Part shown: one piece after another, positions 54,072 through 63,915 of the stretch | Layout of the letters: each line of letters opens with the position of its first letter | How positions within the stretch are numbered: position 1 is the first letter of the stretch | Source: Catonia carolina | Lineage: Eukaryota > Arthropoda > Insecta > Hemiptera > Achilidae | Assembly: GCA_035578175.1 (NCBI GenBank) | Contig: JAQMRL010000004.1 | Coordinates: 74,191,901-74,255,900 of the forward strand | Reading direction: 5' to 3' | DNA: 64,000 nt | Translations under genes and position numbers: made by a program | The notes under the pieces: model-generated | Seen by the model: only the letters and a program-made list of their open reading frames with translations | The model's database searches: none | What the model was told of the DNA's origin: nothing

Positions 54072-55025
54072 AAAATCTGGTGTGAAACACTCACACAACT
54101 TTCTCTTGCCAATGCAAATAATTAACAATAAACCTAACATTAGTATTAAAACATTAGAAATGAACAAAAACTAACCTCAAAAACATAACCTTATTTTAAT
54201 CATGAGTGAATGACGCAAAATGACAATCGAACTCAGTTTGGCTTAAAAATACGGAAAATCACGCTTTCACGCTAAACTAGGCTCTGTAGAGAAAAATGCT
54301 CTAAACAAAAGTTGTAGATCTTTTAATTTTCTATAAATTTAATTATATACACTTTTGTCGTAAAATGCATACTAAGACCGAAATGTTAAAAAAATCGATT
54401 TTTCTCACGTTTTCGTGAGAAAAAAAACAGAAAATCGCAAATTACCGCTAAACTAAGCGTTATACAAAAAAATGTTTGAAACAGAAGTTGTAGGTTTTTA
54501 AATTCTCTACAACTTTTATTATATAAGTTTTTGCGCTAAAATTTATATTAAAGCCGTAATCTTAAAAAAACAACGTTTTTACGTGAAAACAGCCTCACCG
54601 AGAATTTCAGCAAACATGGCGCCTACCCTATCTTGTAGAGAATAAAAAATTGAGTAAAATAGCCGATTTTAAAAAAAATCGTAGGACCAGTTTTTGAGAA
54701 AATCGCAAAAAACTGAAAAATTATACGAATAAACTACTACTTCCGGTTGACCGATTTTGATGAAAATGTTCGTGTCGCGTCCGGTAGTGGTATGTAACTT
54801 AAGTTTCAAGTTTCAAGTTCGTACGATGTTCCGTTCTTGAGATATTCTGTTCACACACAGACACACACACACACACAGACACACACACAGACCAATCGCT
54901 AAAAACATGTTTTTTGGGTTCAGGGGCTCTGAAAACGTATAGATCCGGTGAAAACTCGATTTCTAAAAATCGACATGAAAACAATACTTTCCTTCCTATA
55001 TATTCATATAGGCAAGAGAAAGTAA
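54072..55025 (-). mobile_element. F3 element, full length
   Basis: Complete from TCTGGTGTGAAACACTCACA to GGCAAGAGAAAGT. Both subrepeats, a CA tract (54852-54890) and both end hairpins are present. Useful as a reference copy for the family. Confidence 0.9.
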
Positions 55026-55238
55026 AAAGTGGCCGGTTCATTTGTTGACATTACTAAACTGAGCTTGTATATTACTCTTTATTTCTACAAGGTAAACTCT
55101 GAATCTGCTGAACTAATTTGAAAAAACATTCTTAACGTTATAAAGTGTATAGCTTACTGAATAACATAGGCTATGTAGTATTACGTAATTTTGAACGGAA
55201 CATCTTGTGACTGGTTCATTTTATTTACATCATTACTA

Positions 55239-56012
55239 GCGTCCCCCGTCGCGGCTTCGCCCGCGCAAAGGTTATTAGTTATAAAATACCTTATGTTAAA
55301 AATAGTATAAGAGGCTTTTAATTTAGGTTTTCAATTTTGACTGTTATTTCTAGAAAAATTTCATGTTTAACAATAGTATAAAACTCGAGTTATTGTCTTT
55401 TATCTCATGACTTATATACAATAGAAAAAATATTATAATCCCATATCTTCATCAATAGCATGCACGAATTAGACAGCCCAATCTTTAGTTTTCCAATATT
55501 TAGTTACTGAAAATGTGTTCTTGGATTTCAAATCACTATCATCAAATAATTGATTTAAGTTAACAAAATTCGTTCTTAGAAGAACGGTGAGTAACGACTA
55601 AAGCACAGTAGTACGATAGTTTGTTCTGAGAAGAATGGTTTTAAATAAAACGGTTTTTTTGACGCTATCACAGTGACTGTCAAATAGGCCTACCGTCTGA
55701 AAGTGTGCAACGACAAGTACTGGTGAGCTATGGAATATGCCTATGGAAGGGGTAAATGTGTGTTGGAGAACCAGCCTTAAGCGTAGCGCTTCGCGTTGAT
55801 TCCTTATCCTCGAATCAGTGGGGGGGGGGAATTTTTGCTATTTCTGCCCTTTAAAATCAAAATTTTGCAAAATCCTTTCTTAGTGCGCGCTTACACAACA
55901 TAAGAAAGCTAACTTCCAAATTTCAAGTCTGTAACTATTATAGTTTCGGCTGTGCGTTGATTATGAATCAGTCAGTCAGTCAGTCAGGACTTCTTCTTTT
56001 ATAAGTATAGAT
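55239..56012 (+). mobile_element. F6 repeat, long copy
   Basis: Opens with AGCGTCCCCCGTCG and the hairpin CGCGG / CCGCG around CTTCGC, and closes with four CAGT units, then CTTTTATAAGTATAGATA. It carries the AAATTTTGCAAAATCCTTT and TTTCGGCTGTGCGTTGAT blocks of the 40 kb copies and a run of nine G at about 55822. Confidence 0.75.
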
Positions 56013-56154
56013 AAATCATCTATTGTAGGCCTACTATATGTGAACTGCATTATGAAGTAATGTATCAGGTACTGTACAGTACCGTCTGTAATTTGTCGTA
56101 TTTAATTTACACTTTCCTTTATATAAAATTTTTGAATATTATTTACAGGATATA

Positions 56155-56533
56155 CGAGGTGTGGCTATTAAATAACGAGACTGACGTTGTAAAAAATTTT
56201 ATTTTAATTTTATACATAATCATTTATTGTCACCTTCAATGTACACTCCTTCTCTATCCCTACAACGCTCCACGCAAATTTTCCATTGTTGGAAACCGTG
56301 CTGGAAGTCATCTTCTATCTGCTCGTTCAGGACGAGTGCCGCTTTCTCTTTTACAGCTTCCACAGACTCAAATCTTGTCTTTTTTAATGCAGATTTCATC
56401 TTGGGGAGCAGGTAGAAGATAATAACATGTGATGAAACGTAGTGGTTTACTTATGATCCGGAAACGAAGCGCCAATCCATGCACTGGAAGACCCGAACTT
56501 CACCGAGAGCCACAAAAAAGCTGTCACACCTCG
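56155..56533. mobile_element. Mariner M2, short rearranged derivative
   Basis: A 379-bp element. The left ~255 bp are the M2 3' end in minus orientation. The next ~100 bp (GATGAAACGTAGTGG to CACCGAGAGCC) are M2 interior in plus orientation. It ends TCACACCTCG before TA. TA lies at 56153-56154 and 56534-56535. It is a different rearrangement from the 50.6 and 59.7 kb copies, and it encodes nothing. Confidence 0.8.
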
Positions 56534-56535
56534 TA

Positions 56536-56900
56536 CGAGGGTTATTTTTTCAACCTCCGATTGGTTATAAAAATAAAACTTATGTGAATAACGAAATAAA
56601 TTTATTATCAGAAGTTACATACATCGTTGGTTACTTTTTAACATAATTGCCATTTGAATTGAGGCATTTATCATACCGTGACTGGAAGTAGGTCTTCAGG
56701 GTGTCTTGGAGCTCATCGTCTGTGAGGAGGCCCTCCTGCCCTCCTAGCCACTTCTTCAGTTCAGGGAATAGGTGGAAGTCACTCGGGGCTATTCGCCGAA
56801 TGATCAAAAGTTCCCATTGAAACTCATCAAGAAGTCGTTTCGTTACTGCAGCACTGTAACGACAGGCTTTATCATATATGTGCACAAACCCTATAGTTCC
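56536..56900 (-). pseudogene. Mariner M3, 3' end with transposase remnant
   Basis: Begins CGAGGGTTATTTTTTCAACC, a mariner-type terminus, at the TA that also ends the M2 derivative. The minus-strand frame 56631-56885 reads DKACRYSAAVTKRLLDEFQW, then APSDFHLFPELKKWLGGQEG and SRYDKCLNSNGNYVKK, the C-terminal third of a mariner transposase with a deletion in the YSPDL segment. The upstream half and the other terminus are missing. Confidence 0.8.
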
Positions 56901-57124
56901 TAGACCATTTTTAACATTTTATAAAAGTCATAAGAATTTATTGGACAATATACAACTCTCTTTCACATGATTAAAAATAATAAAAAGTTCATTAAATTTA
57001 AAAAATATATAATTAAATACTTAATTACCATAATTAATTACTGTAGAGCCAATGATAAAATATTTAATTTTGTCAATTAAAGCAAACTGGATAGTTACAA
57101 TTTCACATATCTAAATATTTGTTT

Positions 57125-57784
57125 ACTATAAATTTTATGCTCTACAAGCATAGAGTATAAGCATAGGGTAAGGGCTATGTCTGCTGAAATTCTTAGGGAG
57201 GCTGTTCTCTCGTAGAATTTTTTTTTAAGGTTGCGATATTAATATGCATTTTAGGGGAAAAGTATGTATAATCATAAATGCACAACATTAAAAACCCTAC
57301 TACGTACTTATATTTTAAACATTTATTTGTATAATGCGTAGTTTAGTGGTACCTAATTAGTAATTTTCTGTTTCTTTTTCAGGGAAATTTGTAATAAACA
57401 ATGGATTTTTTACAATTTCAGCCTTAGTATTAATTTTACGACAAAAGTGTAAATTTTTTAGTTTATTTATTTATCATTTAATTTACTTAATCACGGAGGC
57501 GGCTACTTTTCTCTTTTTTTACGTTTACTTATGTAAGTAAACATAAACGTGTGTTGGCGTAGTGGTTAGAGCAACTGGCTTCTACGCCGGGGTCCCAGGT
57601 TCTATTCCTGGTCAGATCTGGCATTTTTTTATCACTCATCTTCATGTATCATCCTTCCCACCGTCTGTATTAGCAGCAATTACAAATTAGTCAGACGTAA
57701 AAAAAAAACAACTAATGTTCGGTTATATTGTTTATTTTTTGCTTTGGCAAGAAAAATTCGGTGAGTGTTTCACACCAGATTTTT
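57125..57784 (+). mobile_element. F3 element interrupted by an F1 SINE
   Basis: Decayed F3 interior at 57125-57465 (TGAAATTCTTAGGGAGGCTG, CAGCCTTAGTATTAATTTTA) and the F3 terminus at 57713-57784 (TTCGGTGAGTGTTTCACACC). An F1 copy lies between. Some F3 sequence is missing at the junction. Confidence 0.65.
57548..57710 (+). mobile_element. F1 SINE, head b
   Basis: Head: GCGTAGTGGTTAGAGCAACT, then GGTCCCAGGTTCTATTCCTG (box B with one change). The body is the F1 body (CATCCTTCCCACCGTCTG, CAGACGTAAAAAAAAAAC). Close to the copy at 24806. Confidence 0.88.
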
Positions 57785-58028
57785 CTTACTAGTGTTGATG
57801 TTCAGGCTATACTTTGTACTTATTTCTGTTATTCTATTCATCAGCTTTTGAAGTCCTTCTATATTGTATCAACAAAAATAATTGTATCGTATTGCACATT
57901 GTTGATTTATTGAAATATCTTCTTCTAGAGCTTGAAGGTGTTCTAAAAATGTGTTTTGAGTAAAATTTGAATAGCATGGGAAAAGAATACAACCTTGTCT
58001 TATCCCATAAAGGATCTGTATGTTCACT

Positions 58029-58421
58029 GTTGTTTAGGTCAACAGCCGAAAGGCTGGTTTGAACCTCTAGAGGTTTTACTAAGTAAAAACGAGGAGTGAG
58101 ATGGTTTACTATTACCTTCCTCACTGAGTTGAAAGAATATGCTGATCACCATGCCAGGCCCTTCAAAAAGCATCCACTTTCCTCCCTGTAAATGACACCT
58201 TCACTTCATTTACCACAGGGTCTGGCTGTATAGTGAAATTCATTACTCTCAAGGGGAATAACTTTGACTAGGATCTTTTACACCTCTACCTCTACTGTTC
58301 GTAAATAGTTCAGTCATATAATTGGCTGACCATGTGATAAGAAACAGAACTATTTTTTGTAGCCCTAGAACCAACAGATCGAGTGCAATTAGTTCAACAC
58401 TCCACCAGCCCGTATGGGCAA
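58029..58421 (-). mobile_element. F4 retroposon
   Basis: A full-length copy with GTATGTTCACT at 58018-58028 and 58422-58432 as target duplication. Confidence 0.9.
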
Positions 58422-58432
58422 GTATGTTCACT

Positions 58433-59705
58433 ATCAACTCTTAAATTTACTATAATTATTCTCTATAAACATCATCTTTTTCCTCTAAGCATTCTACTTT
58501 GTTCATCTTTTATCTGAATTTAGGCCTAATGTTTTCAAAAATTGTAAATATTTTTTTTGAAAGCAATACCATTGGGTATTGTGAAAACTTACATATTATT
58601 TACTTATAGTTTTAATTTTTAAACTGATTGTAAATAAACTCAGATGTTATAAAATAAAATAAAAATTACTTAAATTTAAATAAAATGAATTATTCAAAAA
58701 ATAAATAAATTTTTAAATTGTCATAATTTCTGGTTTACATTTATTAAGTCGTTGATCATTGATACATTAAAACTTATAAAAAAGTTGACAATATATTTAT
58801 TTTAACGTTTATAAAGTTAATATAAATTCATAAACTAATACTGTATTAAATTACATAACTAGAAATGAAGCACGTTAAGAAAACCAAAAATAGAAATGAA
58901 AACGTTAATAGAAAACGATTCAGTAACATTTGAAATTCTAATAATATTGTACGGTAGGTATAATAGAGACTATTTTATTTTTTATAACCTTGTTGGAATT
59001 TTTAATCTTGTTGAAATAGCAAGTAGTTCAAGCTTCAGTTGTCAGAAATGTTTCTTGAAAGTTTTACTATGAATTTTATATTAAGTTTTATGAACTATAA
59101 ATATATTTATTATTATTATTATTTTTTGTTCTGTAATGTAATGGAGTACATTACTGGCCGTTGAACTCGTAATAGTTTGAATTATTATTATTATTATTAT
59201 TATTATTTTATTATTATTATTATTTTAATTGTTATTGTTATGATGGTCGATAAATGTAAATTGAATGGGACGGTATTAATATAAAGTCAAATAGAATGAA
59301 GTATCGATGTTTGAGGTAGTTTGGTGTGAGTAGATGAAGAGGAATGAATAAAGGTGAGGTTATTTTTCAGAGCGGAATGTTTGGAGAGGGTGGTGGTATC
59401 CTCTGTTCTAACTCAAACTCTTTGTAACCATCTCCTCCTCCTCTTCCTCCTTCCTAACGGACGGACCACGTTTCTTTACTAAACAACGATTGTTAGCATG
59501 CAAGTCAGAGCAAGGCTAACGTTACGTTAAAACAGTGTCAAAGGTTGACTTAAATATACGTTGTTGTATAGTACAATACAGAGTGAACAGGTTAAAAACG
59601 AAATGCTACTAACTGTTTGTTATTCATGAGTTACAATGTTACTGCAACGCCACTATCGGAAGTTTCTAGTACTAATCTTAACCAGTGTTGCCAATTTTAA
59701 AGTGT
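58433..59705. other. Unassigned, with ATT microsatellites
   Basis: AT-rich. ATT triplet runs lie at about 59106-59123 and 59177-59228. A less AT-rich pocket at 59380-59530 has no frame I recognise. Confidence 0.45.
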
Positions 59706-59734
59706 TTTTACTTTCTCTTGCCTATATGAATATA

Positions 59735-60692
59735 CGAGGTGTGGCTATTAAATAACGAGACTGACGTTATAAAAAATTTGTTTTTATTTTATACATAATC
59801 ACTTATTGTCACCTTCAATATACACTCCTTCTCTATCCCTACAACGCTCCGTACGAATTTTCCATTGTTGGAAACAGTGCTGGAAGTCATCTTCTGTCAG
59901 CTCCTTCAGGACACGTGCCGCTTTCTTTTTTACAGCTTCCACAGACTCAAATTTTGTCCCTTTTAATGCAGATTTCACCTTAGGGAACAGGTAGAAGTCA
60001 CATGATCCAAGATCTGGTGAATAAGGTGGATGTTCTAACACGGAGATGCTGTACTTGGCTAGGAACCTCTTGACAGATAACGAGGAATGAGCTGGTGCAT
60101 TGTCTTGGTGGAGAACCCATGATTTGTCCTTCCACATTTCGGGGCGTTTTTCCTTTACTCTTTGACGTAGTTTAGAAAGTACCTCAAGGTAGTAATATTG
60201 ATTAATTTTTTGATCTTCAGGAACCCAGTGAATGTACACAATCCCATGGATATCAAAAAGAAAACAATCATCATTGGTTTAAATTTTGACTTGCTCATTC
60301 GAGCTTTTTTGGCTCTTGGTGAAGTTCAGCTCTTCCAGTGCATGGATTGACACTTCATTTTCGGATCATAAGTAAAAAACCACGTTTCATCACATGTTAA
60401 TATCGTTTCCAAAAAATGTGGGTCATTTTCAATCGCGTACAAAGTGCAAACATACAAACATCGCGTACAAACATTTTTGCGAGCTTCATTTCAAACATTT
60501 TTGAGCGGCACATGTCCTGAAGGAGCTGACAGAAGATAACTTCCAGCACTGTTTCCAACCATGGAAAATTCGCACGGAGCGTTGTAAGAATAGAGAATGA
60601 CTGTATATTGAAGGTGACAATAACTTATTTTGTATAAAATAAAAATAAAATTTTTTACAACGTCAGTCTCGTTGTTTAATAGCCACACCTCG
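59735..60692 (-). mobile_element. Mariner M2, rearranged with ~185-bp inverted ends
   Basis: A 958-bp element starting CGAGGTGTGGCTATTAAATA, with TA at 59733-59734 and 60693-60694. The right ~185 bp (from about 60505) are an inverted copy of the left ~185 bp, so both ends are the original 3' end. The junction matches that at 50834-50866. The terminal repeats are intact, so the copy may still be a substrate in trans. It was inserted in the TATA of an F3 end. Confidence 0.9.
59799..60440 (-). pseudogene. M2 mariner transposase, N-terminus lost
   Basis: The open frame 59799-60239 (146 residues) begins in the HWVPEDQKINQYYYLEVL segment. It carries VLHQDNAPAHS and HPPYSPDLGSCDFYLF, whose aspartates are 34 residues apart (DD34D), and ends RDREGVYIEGDNK. 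Upstream on the minus strand (60440-60240), a shifted frame keeps the ETWFFTYD region with the first Asp. The DNA-binding domain is replaced by the inverted arm, so no functional transposase is possible from this copy. Confidence 0.9.
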
Positions 60693-60769
60693 TATAGGAA
60701 GGAAAGTATTGTTTTCATGTGCTATATCAAGGTGCCGTAAATCAAGTGCTAACATGAACAAAAAAATGG

Positions 60770-61345
60770 AAAATTAAATTAAATGAATCAAAGTCTGTTT
60801 ATATAAATTTTACAAATAAAAATATCCGTAAACTACCTATTTATGTCAACGAAGAAAACGTCCCATATTCAAACACAGCAAAATATCTTGGCATGACCCT
60901 TGATGTAAAACATTGCTGGAAAGAACAAGTAAAAAGGAAAAGAAAAGAACTCGATCTCAAGTCCCAGAAACTTTACTGGTTAATAGGCAGGAAATCTTCA
61001 TTATCTACTCTTAATAAACTTCTAATATACAAGCAAATATTAAAACCCGTATGGACCTTCGGAATACACAACTCTGGGGATGTATAAAAGCATCAAACCA
61101 ATAAATCATTCAAAGATTTCAGAACAAAGTTCTCAGAAGCAGTGTCAACGCTCCCTGGTATGTTAGGAACGACGGCCTGCACCGGGACTTGGGAGTGGAT
61201 TCCATAAACGAAGTAATTCGGAAATTTTCCTGGAGTCATGAAGACAGACTTCTTCACCATGTGAATGCCGAAGCTATACAGCTAGCTACTCGACATCGCA
61301 GATCTGAATGGGAGACTTTATCGTGTAAAACCATTTGAACTGGTG
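60770..61345 (+). pseudogene. Jockey-like LINE 3' part
   Basis: The reading includes YSNTAKYLGMTLDVKHCWKE, RKELDLKSQKLYWLIG, LNKLLIYKQILKPVWTFG, then, after a frame change, RFQNKVLRSSVNAPWYVRND and the C-terminal SWSHEDRLLHHVNAEA, with a stop near ETLSCKTI. This is the post-RT region of a jockey-clade element and is homologous in layout to 17800-18565 but clearly a different family. It is 5'-truncated. A noncoding 3' region continues to about 61575, where AATAAATTTTTT occurs. Confidence 0.8.
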
Positions 61346-62850
61346 TAATGAACAGTATAAGAATATTATTTTGTTAGTTAACAGTTACTTGTATATATTT
61401 TGAAATGTTTTGTTAAATATCAATGATTAGTAAATTTTATAAATAGTGTATCAGAATATCGAACATAAACTAAGAACTATTAGTTGGTAAATTCTTAGAT
61501 TAAGTACTTAGATCAATTAAGTTAGAACAAAATTGTTAGTTAGTCGTAGACTAGTCACAATAAATTTTTTAAAAATGTGCTTCATAAGCTACTACGTGGC
61601 CCAAAAAAAAACTTTTCTTGGTCGAAAGCACATGTAACGATTCAATACTTGTCGTTACCTTAATTAGCCAAACTGATTTAATGGGAAGAACCAAATCAAA
61701 GATAATAAAATTTTGGCACCAAAAAAATAAATTTATTAAGATAGATAATATTATTTAAAGAAGACAAAGCATTTTAGTAAAAGTAAACCCAAAAATTATT
61801 TTTAAAATTCCAAAATGCAAAACAGGCAATATAATTACAGTCAAAAAAATATGTCTGGAGTATCAATATTAGCAAATTAAACAAAAATTAAATTAATATT
61901 AAAATGAATTAAAAAAAATACCGAACATTATAGATATTAAAGTTTATGTGTAACCATCTGAACATATTTTAATTAAATGACGTCAACTTAGCTGAAAAAA
62001 TCCAGAAAAGTTTTCTTGAAAAATATTTGTCTATAGTCTATATTATACCGAATTTTAATGATCATATTGTTCTAGTTCCAGACTTCAATTTACTTTTCAT
62101 AATAATCGGCTATATAACTAATTAATTCAGATGTAATTTCATTATTAATATTGAACCCCTTAAAATCAACAAACAAAAGGTCTTATACTCGTAGATTTAA
62201 GCAGGTATGAACAAATCACAAAAAAGTTTTTAAACCAAAGTATCAGACCAGACCAGATAATAAGTATATGAGATAGGAATTAAGTAATTCGCAATTACAT
62301 GACTTCTATAACGAAATTTTCGGTCTACAAAATTCTACCAGGAAATAACTAGACAAAAAACTAGTTAAATAAGTTATTTCAAATAAACAAAGAAAACAAA
62401 TAATGTACCATTTAAGATGGAACGTCCAAAAACAAAATGAGCATAATTATTATTTTTCTATTTTTATATCTTTTTAAAACTTTAATTTATAATCAAGTTT
62501 TCCTGGTACACGACATTGAACAAAATTCAATTCAAGTAACTTATTTTAAGAAAAACATCGTGTTTTACCTCAGGATAAAAACAAACCAGAAAACAAAAAG
62601 AATATACCACAAGAAAAACATCCAAACATAATTAAAATAAGAAAATTTTACAAATTTAGCATAATTACTCATGTTTTGCGGTGCCTTCAGATAACAAACA
62701 GAAAAAAACGCAGCGATAAGCAGAGCACAAAGGCCAGGAGGACTAAAAATTAACCATCAACCTACTGCTCAGGCAACAGAAAGCCCGCGAACTCTGACGG
62801 GAGAGCAAGCAAACAAAGCAAAGAGGCCAAACAAAGGAAAATAAACGTCA
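61346..62850. other. Unassigned AT-rich stretch
   Basis: The first ~230 bp are probably the 3' untranslated region of the LINE before it. The rest shows no gene or family. A purine-rich patch lies at 62690-62830. Confidence 0.45.
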
Positions 62851-62852
62851 CA

Positions 62853-63008
62853 CATGTCGATTTTTCGAAATCGAGTTTTTACCGGATCTACCCGTTTTCA
62901 GACCCCCTGAACCCAAAAACATGTTTTTAGCGATTAGTGTGTGTGTGTAAGTGCGAACAGAATATCTCAAGAACGAAATATCGTACGAACTTGAAACTTG
63001 AAACTTGG
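62853..63008 (+). mobile_element. F3 element, short fragment
   Basis: CATGTCGATTTTTCGAAATC through a short GT tract to GAACTTGAAACTTGAAACTT. It is cut off at both ends and joins directly to the rRNA-like sequence. Confidence 0.8.
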
Positions 63009-63079
63009 CATTCCTTTACCATCGTTTTTTCGAGTCTTTCTGATTGGGTGACTGGAAAAAGGAAGGTGGGCTAAACGTA

Positions 63080-63480
63080 AACCTTTCCACTAAGTCGTGA
63101 GTTAGGTTAGTTTTACCCTACTGATGACCAGTCGTTGCAATAGTAATCCTGTTCAGTACGAGACAAACAGCAGGTTTGGATGTTTGGTGCACGCATTCGG
63201 TCGAGTGGCCAATGGTGGGAAGATACCATCCGTGGACTCCTGAACCCCTCTAAGGCCGAATTCCTTCTATTTGAGCATGTGACGGTATCACCAGGATCAC
63301 GAGAGTTAAAGGCAGCACTAATGTATTTTAAGCGGAGCGTCCGTCGCAAACACGGTGGCGGCAGACGGCACCGCGGGGCTACGGGCCGGTGCCCCAACAT
63401 TTCCCCCAAGTCAGTCAGGGTGAACTATTGGTGGTCCTACGGGAAGTTCGATGATGACGGGACTCTAAATCGTCTGCAAA
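63080..63480 (+). pseudogene. 28S rRNA pseudogene fragment (3' domain)
   Basis: GTTAGTTTTACCCTACTGAT, GCAATAGTAATCCTG, TTCAGTACGAGA and GAAGATACCATCCGTGG are the conserved sequence of the last domain of eukaryotic large-subunit rRNA, in the right order and in plus orientation. The usual GAGAGGAACCGCAGG of the sarcin-ricin loop reads GAGACAAACAGCAGG here, and ACGCCTCTAAGG reads ACCCCTCTAAGG. Such changes would not be tolerated in an active gene. The GC-rich variable segment (63350-63400) fits an arthropod 28S expansion region. It is an isolated fragment without 5.8S or the rest of 28S, hence a dispersed pseudogene. Confidence 0.85.
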
Positions 63481-63489
63481 CGAAATAGG

Positions 63490-63915
63490 GTGCGGGAAGT
63501 GAAGAAACCCGTAAGACCCTGCAAAAAAGTAAGAGTAAGTGTTATTAAAAAGCCTCCTTTCTGCACAAATATTCTACAACAACTTTTCTTTTATGAGTTT
63601 TTGGTGAAACATGAAGAATTCTTATGTGAAGTCACGTACCAAATTCTAGATATGGATGAAAATTTAGTGGTTGTTAAGCCATATACCAGTATCTCCATAG
63701 AAGGAGAAGGAGAAAGAGAAGAAGGAGAAGGGGAAGAAGGAGAAGGAGGAGGGAAGAAGGAGAAGGAGGAGGAGGAGAAAAAGAAGGAGAAGGAGGAGAA
63801 AAAGGAGAAGGAGGAGGAGAAGGATGAGACTGATAAAACGGACGTGGAGAATGTGGTTCTATTTTGTTCCTATATTTATAAAATCTTACATGTGTATTTA
63901 TTTATACGTAAATAA
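63490..63915 (+). other. Open frame with GAA-type low complexity, probably not a gene
   Basis: A 141-residue frame follows the rRNA fragment. Residues about 1-65 (MREVKKPVRPCKKVRVSVIK...) have ordinary composition with no recognised motif. Residues about 70-115 are Glu/Lys/Gly-rich because a GA-rich simple repeat (63700-63830) is read in frame. AATAAA occurs at 63910. It could be a decayed or chance frame. I would not name it. Confidence 0.3.

Larger units (their letters stand above)
59706..60722 (+). mobile_element. F3 terminus interrupted by mariner M2
   Basis: The F3 end ACTTTCTCTTGCC plus TATATGAATATA stops at 59734, and TAGGAAGGAAAGTATTGTTT resumes at about 60695 after the mariner. Only the outer ~55 bp of F3 remain, because the sequence diverges after TTTTCATG. 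Confidence 0.8.

Noticed and set aside
63490..63915. A possible real small gene with an acidic tail
   Set aside because: The acidic part is a GA-rich simple repeat, and the first half matches nothing I know. It is kept only as a low-confidence frame.
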